Assembly: GCA_017550405.1 (NCBI GenBank) | Contig: JAFZPH010000021.1 | Span: 1 to 64,000, forward strand | Source of the DNA: Bacteroidales bacterium | Lineage (GTDB): Bacteria; Bacteroidota; Bacteroidia; Bacteroidales; P3 | Length of the DNA: 64,000 bases | Direction: 5' to 3' | In this document: one piece after another, positions 51,276 to 59,456 of the stretch | How positions within the stretch are numbered: position 1 is the stretch's first letter | Layout of the letters: every line of letters begins with the position of its first letter | The notes under the pieces: model-generated | Told to the model about the DNA's origin: nothing | What the model saw: only the letters and a program-made list of their open reading frames with translations | Database searches by the model: none | Program-made: the position numbers and the translations under genes

Positions 51276-53479
51276 CCCCTCGCCTTGCTCTCGAGCTCCA
51301 TCCTGCCCAGGCGCACGGTGACACCGAAGCTGATGTAGCGCGAGCTGTAGCGGGTGGTGGAGTTGCTGGAGAGGTAGGGGTTGGTGTTGGCTGAGGAACG
51401 CGAGTAGGTGTTGAAGACATCCTTGACGTTGAGATAGAGCGACAGGTGACGGTCGAGCAGGTCGGCGCTCACGCCGAGGTCCGTGGTGAAGAAGGGGTCG
51501 TAGCTGCTGAGGAAAGCGATTTGCCGGGTGGTATAGTTAACGTTGCCGAACACCTGCAGCACATTCCACAGCTTGCCCCACACATTCAGCCGCAGGCTGC
51601 CGGCCCAGAGGTTGTCGTCCACCCACTCGCCCGGGCGTAACTGGCTGTGGTAGCCCATGTGTACGGCGCGGGCCGACAGGCGCAGGTTGAACATGGCCGT
51701 GGGGCGATAGGTGAGATTGAGGTCGGCACCTGCGTTGTGGCTGCTGCCGATGTTGTAGGGCTGACTGAAGGAGACCTCGCGGCCGTAAACGGGATGGTAG
51801 GCCACATCGACAAGGGCACCCGCCTCGTCGGTGTTAGCCTTGTAGTAGAGGTCTATCCCTACCGAGCCAAAACCCTCGAAGAACTTATTCCAACCCCCTT
51901 CGAGGTTGTGGGTGTGGCTGGGAAGCAGGTCAGGGTTGCCAATCTCGTAGCTCTCGCTGCTGAAAATGATGAATCGCGTGAGGTTGGGAGCCGAAGGCGT
52001 GGAGGTGCGGAGGGTGTAGCTGAGCGAAAAGTTGTGCATTGAGGGGGTGTTGTAAGAAAGATGGACCGAGGGCGTGGGGACGAGGTAGTTCTCGTGCGAC
52101 ACTTCGGTGGTATAGCCCGTGTAGGTGGCCGTGCCGGTGCTTTGTTCCAGCCTCAAGCCCACCTTGGCGGCGAAATTGCCGAAGTTGCGTTTGAGGGTAA
52201 AGTAGCCGCCAAACTCCTCATAGCGGTACCGCTTGGTGTAGCTCTGCAGCGTGTCGCGACGGTCGCCGGGCAGGGTGTCGCGGGTGTAGGTGCGTACGCT
52301 TGGGGTGTGGTAGTCGCCGGTTAGGCCCGCCTCCAGCTCCCAATGCTCGGCAAAGGGCAGCGAGTAGCCCACTTCGGCAGAGAGACCTACGCCACCTTTG
52401 TTGATACCTAAGTGGCGCACGGTGTAGTCGAGAGTGGGTTGGCTGAGGTACTGGCGTTGCTCAGTACCGTCGGAGGTGTAGTTGAATCCATTGGCAGCGG
52501 TGCGAATCCACAGCATCTGCCCCTTGTCGTCGAGACGATGGGAGAAATGCAGCCCGCCATAATAGCCCACTTGGGGTATGGACGATGTGCCGGTGGAGCG
52601 ATAGCTGTAGTCGCCCGGACCGTAGATGCGCTCCTGCCACTGCATGTCGACGGTCGACACGCCACGATACCACGACGGGTAGGCCCCGCCCCAGAAACTG
52701 AGGGAACGCATCGTGTCGAAATCGTAGTTCCCGCTCAGGTAGAAATAGCTGCCGTGCCTCCAGTTGTCGCTATGGCTGGTGTAGGACTTGACGGTGGAGG
52801 TGTCGCCCTGCGGAGTGAGCAAGGCGGAGCGGCCCGACTGGTCACTCCACGTGTGGCTGTAGTCGTATTCGGCATAGAGGTTGATGGTGAACTTTTTGTT
52901 GCTATAGACATACGAGAGCCACGGTGACACCTGCGGGCGATGGTTCCCCGTGGCACCGATGCTGATGAACTCGTTGCGCAGAATCTTCTTGGAGGTGATG
53001 ATATTGACCACAGGACCGCTGCCGCCGTAGCGGGCAGAGGGGTTGGTGATAACCTCGATACGGGCAATGCTGTTAGCAGGGAGGGTCTTGATGTACTGCC
53101 GCAGATTCTCACCGCTGAGGTTGGAGGGGCGGTCGTTGATCCACACTTCGACACTCTGCGAGCCTCGCAGGGTGATGTTGCCTTCGGCGTCCACCTCCAC
53201 ACCCGGGGCGTTCTGCAGGGCGTCGCTGGCGGTGCCGGTCTGCACACTGGGGTCGTCAGCGGTGTTGTAGATATTCTTCTCGCCGTCGACTGTATAAAGC
53301 GGTCGGTCGGCGGTAATTTTCACCTCTTCGAGTGCCTTAACCGAAGGCGAGAGGTAGAAATTGGTGTCGGAAACGGTGGCGGTGGTATCCTGCGAAACCC
53401 TTACGGTGTCGTTGACCTGGGCGTAGCTTACGCCCGCTACTGTCATCAGTGACAGCAGCAAAATGATTTGCTTTGTCAT
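51260..53479 (-). CDS. TonB-dependent receptor / outer-membrane beta-barrel family protein
   Basis: A 739-residue outer-membrane barrel with signal peptide (cut after SYAQ). A short region precedes a plug domain (~50-155) with KNIYNTADDPSVQTGTASDAL, NAPGVEVDAEGNITLRGS and IARIEVITNPSARYG. The barrel runs to the last strand RYISFGVTVRLGRM. There is no N-terminal carboxypeptidase-regulatory domain and no SusD partner, so it is not a polysaccharide-utilisation receptor; the ligand is unknown. It is the last gene of an operon with a CxxC lipoprotein, a BlaR1-like peptidase and a BlaI-type repressor. Its last residues are encoded by repeat DNA. Confidence 0.88.
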   Translation of the reverse strand: MTKQIILLLSLMTVAGVSYAQVNDTVRVSQDTTATVSDTNFYLSPSVKALEEVKITADRPLYTVDGEKNIYNTADDPSVQTGTASDALQNAPGVEVDAEGNITLRGSQSVEVWINDRPSNLSGENLRQYIKTLPANSIARIEVITNPSARYGGSGPVVNIITSKKILRNEFISIGATGNHRPQVSPWLSYVYSNKKFTINLYAEYDYSHTWSDQSGRSALLTPQGDTSTVKSYTSHSDNWRHGSYFYLSGNYDFDTMRSLSFWGGAYPSWYRGVSTVDMQWQERIYGPGDYSYRSTGTSSIPQVGYYGGLHFSHRLDDKGQMLWIRTAANGFNYTSDGTEQRQYLSQPTLDYTVRHLGINKGGVGLSAEVGYSLPFAEHWELEAGLTGDYHTPSVRTYTRDTLPGDRRDTLQSYTKRYRYEEFGGYFTLKRNFGNFAAKVGLRLEQSTGTATYTGYTTEVSHENYLVPTPSVHLSYNTPSMHNFSLSYTLRTSTPSAPNLTRFIIFSSESYEIGNPDLLPSHTHNLEGGWNKFFEGFGSVGIDLYYKANTDEAGALVDVAYHPVYGREVSFSQPYNIGSSHNAGADLNLTYRPTAMFNLRLSARAVHMGYHSQLRPGEWVDDNLWAGSLRLNVWGKLWNVLQVFGNVNYTTRQIAFLSSYDPFFTTDLGVSADLLDRHLSLYLNVKDVFNTYSRSSANTNPYLSSNSTTRYSSRYISFGVTVRLGRMELESKARGRVEN

Positions 53480-53491
53480 AATATTATGTGG

Positions 53492-54208
53492 TTATTTTAT
53501 TGTTATAATGGTATTTGGAATATGAAAACAATGGGTGTCGAGCGTGTATACGCTGCGAGGAGTATAATACTGGTCTGTGGTGTCGCCGTCCTTGTTCTTT
53601 TGGACAATGCAATCAAGAGCGATGCGGCCATGGCGGTCGGCGATGAACAGCTGGGGCGAGCCTTCGTACTGGCAGTGGAAAGGACGGTCGGAGTGGAACA
53701 TGCTTTTTGCCCAGGGTGTGAACACCCCGGTGTCGGTGTGCTCCCAAGCGGGGTTGTAGTGCATGTAAACGTCCTTCATGTCATAACCCAACGAGGGGAG
53801 CAGGTCGCGGTAACGCTGGGCAAAATGGGCGATGTTGCCAAGGGTATCTTCCACCAGGTTGCCTACGGAATCGGGGATTAGGCGGTGAAGCCAGTTGAAA
53901 CCCGCCACAAGATAGAACCTCCACAGTGCGGTGTCGCGGTTGGCGTACATCGCGGCCAACTCGTTGCGGAGGTGTTCGAGGCAGGGCTTGCACAGGATGT
54001 CGAAGAAATAGACCACCTTGTTGTGCGTTGTGTCGCTCTTGACAAGTCGTGTAATCTCGTCGGTGGTGAGCATGGAGGACTCCACAGCCTTCACCTGTTC
54101 GAACGACAGCACTGGCTTGTCCTGTTCCTCGGTCGGGCGGTTGTTGCACCCGACAAACATGAGCGCAACAACTGTCAGAAGTGTGATATGCTTTATTACT
54201 TGTACCAT
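53492..54208 (-). CDS. Lipoprotein with CKPC thioredoxin-like motif
   Basis: A 238-residue lipoprotein with lipobox FVGC (Cys21). Residues ~60-80 carry a thioredoxin-like strand-turn VVYFFDILCKPCLEHL, so a CKPC (Cys73-Cys76) active site is likely; the C-terminal half (SPQLFIADRHGRIALD) resembles the last part of a thioredoxin fold. It should act as a periplasmic redox or thiol protein. It lies 5 nt after the BlaR1-like gene and 12 nt before the TonB-dependent receptor gene. Confidence 0.75.
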   Translation of the reverse strand: MVQVIKHITLLTVVALMFVGCNNRPTEEQDKPVLSFEQVKAVESSMLTTDEITRLVKSDTTHNKVVYFFDILCKPCLEHLRNELAAMYANRDTALWRFYLVAGFNWLHRLIPDSVGNLVEDTLGNIAHFAQRYRDLLPSLGYDMKDVYMHYNPAWEHTDTGVFTPWAKSMFHSDRPFHCQYEGSPQLFIADRHGRIALDCIVQKNKDGDTTDQYYTPRSVYTLDTHCFHIPNTIITIK

Positions 54209-54213
54209 GGCTT

Positions 54214-55917
54214 TTAAGGTTCTATTTGTTGGGCTAACGAGTCGGCATATTGTTTGTTGATGGCCTTCAGTGTCACTTCCAGAATGAAGCGGTCTCCCTC
54301 CATCAGGGGGTTGTAGTAGCTGGTGGTGTCGTAGAGTTGGCGGGCGTTGGGGTTGATGGTGTTGTTATCAAAGTGCCACCCTTTGTAGAACTCCCTTTCG
54401 GTCTCACCTGATTGGGTTTTGTACTCGTGTACGGCTGTGAAGTCGGAGACAGTGGTCGAGCCCAGCAGACGATTCTTGTTGCTCCAATCGACGGGACACT
54501 CTGAACCGTAGGAGACCGTCACTTGGGGATAGATGGTGTCGGTCACAGTGCGTATGTTAAACTCAATTATCTCGTCACCCACTTTTTTTGTGTTGGAAAC
54601 CGTAACGGTGTCAATGCGGTAGCGGTACATGGGCAGGCCTTTGAGTGCCTTGACTATTCCTTCGATCGGGTCGGCGTTGACAAAGCGTAGCTTGATGCTG
54701 TCGCCGTCGCAGTGGAGGGTTTCGAGCGTCATGTCGAGCCACGGATTTCCTGTGCTGTCAAAGAGATGGAGGCCGTTGTCGTCAATCGTGTAGGAAAAGA
54801 GCTGCGCGCTTCCTGCTGTGTCGCGGGAAAGCATGTGCAGCCGTCCGTCGCGGTGGAAGCAAAACAGACGGTTTTCAAGTCCCATGAACTTATTGCATTG
54901 GAGGGTGGGTTCGGCAGGGTTGTCCGACTTGAGTTCAATGGAGCTTACTTCGTAGAAGCCTTCCATCGTTTGACGTGAGACACATCCAGCCAGCAGCACC
55001 ACAAACGCGATGGGCAGCACGACGAGCGGCAGAAGCCCTCCGTGGCGGGAGCGGCGCCGTGCCATCATGGCGATGCGTTTCTTCACCAACGAGTAGTCGA
55101 AAGTGTTGCCTATAGCGCTATATGGTTTACCGCTCACCTGATGGTAGAACAACTCGGCATAGGCGGCTCCGCTGGCCGTTGCCAGCATCGCATTGTCGGC
55201 CTGGTATTCATGCACACGCTTCAATTCACGCTGGTAGAGATAAACAAACGGGTTGAACCAAAGTACTACTTTAACTACTTCGCTCAACAAGAGGTCAAGC
55301 GTGTGACGTTGGCGCACATGTACCATTTCGTGTCCAATAAGCTGCTGCATCTCGGTCGGGTTGAAGCCGTTGCGGCCAAAGACGATATGTTTGCCAAAGG
55401 AGTAGGCTGGAGTGTCGTCATTCAGTACGCTGACCTTGACACCGTCCTGCATCTTGTATGGCAGTCGGACAAGGCGACGTTGTAGCCTTGCCAGCCTTAG
55501 GGTCAGGAGTGTCATCGTGACGGCAAGACCTATCCAATAGATGATGGGCAGAATGTCCATCACTTTGTCGAGGATGTTCGGAGTGGTCTCTCCCTCGGAC
55601 AGGCTGATTCGTCTCATTCCGTTATTGTCTTGAGTAAGCTTGATTTCCGACACGCCACTTTTAGTATTGGAATAAGTCATAGCCATGCCGTCAGGCGTGG
55701 TGTTGTAGGCCAACTGAGCCGTTTCTGCGGCATCGTTGCCGTCATAGTTGGCCTGCCGTAATAGGGGCAAATGGATAAGGGGAAGCAGCAGTGACAACAA
55801 TAGGGTACCCAGCAAATAGTAGCGCACCATGGTGAAGCGGGTTTCTCGCCGCATCAGCAGCCAGTAGGAGCCGAAAAAAAGCACAGTGCCAATGGTGGCA
55901 AGGAGGAGATATTTCAT
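54214..55917 (-). CDS. BlaR1/MecR1-family M56 peptidase with a non-PBP C-terminal domain
   Basis: A 567-residue membrane protein. N-terminal helices lead to an M56 zinc-peptidase domain with HEMVH at 196-200 and HEYQADN (His236, Glu237). The fourth helix ends VVLLAGC at 306-312, a lipobox-like motif. The ~250-residue extracellular part (SSIELKSDNPAEP, CFHRDGRLHM, a late KGWHFDNNTI) has no penicillin-binding SxxK or KTG motif, so it is unlikely to sense beta-lactams. In the BlaR1 scheme, a signal outside triggers cleavage of the BlaI repressor. It overlaps blaI by four bases. Confidence 0.85.
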   Translation of the reverse strand: MKYLLLATIGTVLFFGSYWLLMRRETRFTMVRYYLLGTLLLSLLLPLIHLPLLRQANYDGNDAAETAQLAYNTTPDGMAMTYSNTKSGVSEIKLTQDNNGMRRISLSEGETTPNILDKVMDILPIIYWIGLAVTMTLLTLRLARLQRRLVRLPYKMQDGVKVSVLNDDTPAYSFGKHIVFGRNGFNPTEMQQLIGHEMVHVRQRHTLDLLLSEVVKVVLWFNPFVYLYQRELKRVHEYQADNAMLATASGAAYAELFYHQVSGKPYSAIGNTFDYSLVKKRIAMMARRRSRHGGLLPLVVLPIAFVVLLAGCVSRQTMEGFYEVSSIELKSDNPAEPTLQCNKFMGLENRLFCFHRDGRLHMLSRDTAGSAQLFSYTIDDNGLHLFDSTGNPWLDMTLETLHCDGDSIKLRFVNADPIEGIVKALKGLPMYRYRIDTVTVSNTKKVGDEIIEFNIRTVTDTIYPQVTVSYGSECPVDWSNKNRLLGSTTVSDFTAVHEYKTQSGETEREFYKGWHFDNNTINPNARQLYDTTSYYNPLMEGDRFILEVTLKAINKQYADSLAQQIEP

Positions 55918-56318
55918 TGCTGGTCCTCCTTACCTTTGCGCTTTTCTTCAATGATGCGGCTCAAAGCCTCCAGTTCCTCATTAGTCACCTCTCCCCCATC
56001 GAGGAAGAAGGAGACTAACGAGGTGTAGGATGAGGAAAAGTAGTTCTTCATCAGCGTACCCAGCATCCTTCCCTTGTATGCCTCGCGACTGACGAGGGGA
56101 TAATACTGGTTGTTGCCGTTGAAATCTTTGTGACCCACATAGCCCTTCTGTTCAAGGATGCGGATTTCGGTGAGCACGGTGCGGTAGGCGGGCTTGGGCT
56201 CTTCCACGGCGGCGGCAATGTCGCCCGCAAAGCCTTTGCCTACTTGCCACACGGCTTGCATCACTTGCTCCTCGGCCTTGGTGAGGGTGTTGGTGGTTTC
56301 TTGTTTCTTTCTAGCCAT
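55914..56318 (-). CDS. BlaI/MecI/CopY-type transcriptional repressor
   Basis: A 134-residue winged-helix repressor: N-terminal LTKAEEQVMQAVWQVGKGF, then AYRTVLTEIRILEQKGYVGH and YYPLVSREAYKGRM, with a dimerising C-terminal helix. It probably binds operators upstream of its own operon and is inactivated by cleavage by the BlaR1-like protein. No beta-lactamase gene is in the operon, which instead controls a CxxC lipoprotein and a TonB-dependent barrel. Confidence 0.92.
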   Translation of the reverse strand: MARKKQETTNTLTKAEEQVMQAVWQVGKGFAGDIAAAVEEPKPAYRTVLTEIRILEQKGYVGHKDFNGNNQYYPLVSREAYKGRMLGTLMKNYFSSSYTSLVSFFLDGGEVTNEELEALSRIIEEKRKGKEDQQ

Positions 56319-56334
56319 ACATTATAGTGTTAAA

Positions 56335-56362
56335 GATTAAACCATGGATGAAATATTTAATC
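56335..56362. promoter_or_regulatory. Candidate operator of the BlaI operon
   Basis: GATTAAA (56335-56341) and TTTAATC (56356-56362) form a perfect 7-bp inverted repeat 17-44 nt upstream of the repressor ATG. This is where a BlaI-type dimer would act. It is not the classic TACA/TGTA box of staphylococcal BlaI. The AT-rich remainder to 56559 shows no gene. Confidence 0.35.
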
Positions 56363-56559
56363 ACCTCCAAAACGGCAAAGAGGTAATAATATTGTGTATT
56401 GATGATTATTTTTTTAATCCAAGCAGTAGCAATAATTACAACAAGTTGAACAATAGATGTATATAGATGTAAAAAAAATGAACCGAGGCAAATTATATAG
56501 TGTATTTGTTATGGGAAAAGATGTGTTTTTGGGTGTAATTTGCTTATTGCAGGCTAAAA

Positions 56560-56585
56560 AAAGCAGGGTTTTGAGGCCCTGCTTT
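56560..56585 (-). terminator. Intrinsic terminator of galE
   Basis: AAAGCAGGG (56560-56568) pairs with CCCTGCTTT (56577-56585); on the minus strand a T-run follows. Confidence 0.85.
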
Positions 56586-56606
56586 CATGTTATAATTACG
56601 TGTGCT

Positions 56607-57629
56607 TTATTCTTCCGGGTAGCCGTCGGGGTTGTGGCGTTGCCAGTTCCAGCTGTCGCGGACCATGTCGTCGATGCCGTATCGGGCTTTCCAGCCGAGT
56701 TCTTTTTGGGCTTTGGCGGGGTTGCTGTAACAGGTGGCGATGTCGCCGGGGCGTCGGGGACGGATGGTGTAGGGTATCTGCACTCCGTTGACGCGCTGGA
56801 AGGCGTTGACGATGTCGAGGACGCTGTAGCCGTGGCCGGTGCCGAGGTTGTAGACGGCGAGGCCGCATCGGCGCCGGATGGCTTGGAGTGCGCTGACGTG
56901 GCCTGCGGCGAGGTCGACGACGTGGATGTAGTCGCGCACGCCGGTGCCGTCGGGGGTGGGGTAGTCGTTGCCGAAGATGCCCAGCTCGGGATGTTTGCCG
57001 ACGGCCACTTGGGTGATGTAGGGCATGAGGTTGTTGGGGATGCCGTTGGGGTTTTCGCCTATGGTGCCGCCCGGATGTGCTCCGACGGGGTTGAAGTAGC
57101 GGAGGAGGACGACGTTCCAGGCGGGGTCGGCTTTCTGGATGTCGGTGAGTATCTGCTCGAGCATGCTTTTGGTCCAGCCGTAGGGGTTGGTGCATTGCCC
57201 TTTGGGACATTGTTCGGTGATGGGGATTTCGGCAGGGTCGCCATAGACGGTGGCACTCGACGAGAAGATGATGTTTTTGCACCCATGGCGGCGCATCACG
57301 TCGACCAGCACCAGTGTGCCGCTGATGTTGTTTTCGTAATACTCCCACGGTTTCTCGACACTCTCGCCGACGGCTTTGAGTCCGGCGAAGTGGATGCAGG
57401 CGTCGGGATGGTGCTTGGAGAACACTTTCTCCAGACCCTCCCGGTCGCGGATGTCGGTCTTGTAGAAGGGTATCTCTGTCACGCCGATAATCTTCGCCAC
57501 GCGCCGCAGGGACTCGGGGTTGGAGTTGCTGAGGTTGTCGACGACTACGGCGGTGTGGCCTGCGCGGTAGAGCTCTATCAATGTGTGGGAGCCGATGTAT
57601 CCGGCTCCGCCGGTAACTAGGAGGATCAT
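56607..57629 (-). CDS. galE: UDP-glucose 4-epimerase
   Basis: A 340-residue SDR enzyme that interconverts UDP-glucose and UDP-galactose. The NAD-binding TGGAGYIGSH is at the N-terminus, VVVDNLSNS and HFAGLKAVGES follow, SSSATVYG supplies the catalytic Ser/Thr region and PYGWTKSMLE the Tyr-x-x-x-Lys. The C-terminal sugar-binding part includes LRYFNPVGAHPGG and DYIHVVDLA. Length is normal. It supplies sugars for surface glycans. Upstream lies a mixed repeat block. Confidence 0.95.
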   Translation of the reverse strand: MILLVTGGAGYIGSHTLIELYRAGHTAVVVDNLSNSNPESLRRVAKIIGVTEIPFYKTDIRDREGLEKVFSKHHPDACIHFAGLKAVGESVEKPWEYYENNISGTLVLVDVMRRHGCKNIIFSSSATVYGDPAEIPITEQCPKGQCTNPYGWTKSMLEQILTDIQKADPAWNVVLLRYFNPVGAHPGGTIGENPNGIPNNLMPYITQVAVGKHPELGIFGNDYPTPDGTGVRDYIHVVDLAAGHVSALQAIRRRCGLAVYNLGTGHGYSVLDIVNAFQRVNGVQIPYTIRPRRPGDIATCYSNPAKAQKELGWKARYGIDDMVRDSWNWQRHNPDGYPEE

Positions 57630-57631
57630 TT

Positions 57632-57757
57632 TGAATTGAGAATTGAGAATTGAGAATGTGGGAATGTGTTAATGTGTTATTGTGTTAATGTGTTAGTCGA
57701 TTTTGAATGTGTTATTGTGTTAGTCGATTAGCGAATTAACGAAATAACGAATTTAAA
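57632..57757. repeat. Mixed repeat block: 7-nt TTGAGAA array then 8-nt GTTAATGT arrays
   Basis: 57632-57658 has about three TTGAGAA units right next to the galE start codon. From about 57659 to 57757 there are two runs of GTTAATGT units, each ending GTGTTAGTCGATT, and a tail AGCGAATTAACGAAATAACG very like the tail at 9310-9330. It fills the space between galE and the small membrane gene. Confidence 0.85.
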
Positions 57758-57768
57758 GGTCTCACTTC

Positions 57769-57927
57769 TCAATTGAACAATCCCAACCATAGGCCTTTGG
57801 GGAATATAACCATGAGGAAGAACAGTATGGCAACAATATAGAGGCATAACCTCACGGTTGTGTTGAGGATGCGGTACCACATCTGTTCGGGGCCGTCACT
57901 TTTTCGCTGCTCATACTCTTTGGTCAT
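57769..57927 (-). CDS. 52-residue single-pass membrane protein
   Basis: A 52-codon frame with ATG at 57927 and TGA at 57771-57769. The first ~16 residues are polar (MTKEYEQRKSDGPEQ), then comes MWYRILNTTVRLCLYIVAIL and a hydrophobic helix to about residue 42, ending PKGLWLGLFN. The charge pattern and conserved-looking aromatic turn resemble small membrane proteins seen in many Bacteroidales, though I cannot name a family. It lies downstream of glyA on the same strand. Confidence 0.65.
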   Translation of the reverse strand: MTKEYEQRKSDGPEQMWYRILNTTVRLCLYIVAILFFLMVIFPKGLWLGLFN

Positions 57928-57973
57928 GTCAGAAGTTTCAATTGAGAATCGTTTTTAATTGAAAATTGAGATT

Positions 57974-58044
57974 AATTACAATCTCCACGTATCGCACGTA
58001 GTACACGTATTGATAATACTTGTGATACGAGAGATACGTGGAGA
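57974..58044. repeat. Near-palindromic repeat, copy 2 (inverted relative to copy 1)
   Basis: Arms TCTCCACGTATC (57982-57993) and GATACGTGGAGA (58033-58044) are perfectly complementary, with an inner GTATT-GATA-AATAC stem. The reverse complement of copy 1 (51093-51155) aligns without gaps over 63 nt with about six differences by eye. Both copies also share AATTACAATCTCCACGTATC. Confidence 0.85.
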
Positions 58045-58062
58045 AATAACCATTCACACCCT

Positions 58063-59343
<1,281 letters not shown>

Positions 59344-59385
59344 ATCAATTATGTATTAAATGAATAGTATTATTTTATCATTCTG

Positions 59386-59393
59386 CAAATATA
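59386..59393 (-). promoter_or_regulatory. Promoter of glyA
   Basis: The minus strand reads TATATTTG followed by C. Leader about 35 nt. It is divergent from the box at 59425. Confidence 0.7.
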
Positions 59394-59424
59394 CGCTTTT
59401 ATTCTCAATAATAAAAAAATTGTG

Positions 59425-59432
59425 TATTTTTG
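59425..59432 (+). promoter_or_regulatory. Promoter of the GH3/serine-hydrolase fusion gene
   Basis: TATTTTTG followed by C, after seven A; leader about 20 nt to the ATG at 59457. Confidence 0.7.
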
Positions 59433-59456
59433 CAGAAAATATCTATTTTGACCATT

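Noticed and set aside
56457..57620. Open frame of 387 codons on the plus strand
   Set aside because: It is antisense to galE, which has all SDR motifs, and it spans the galE terminator.
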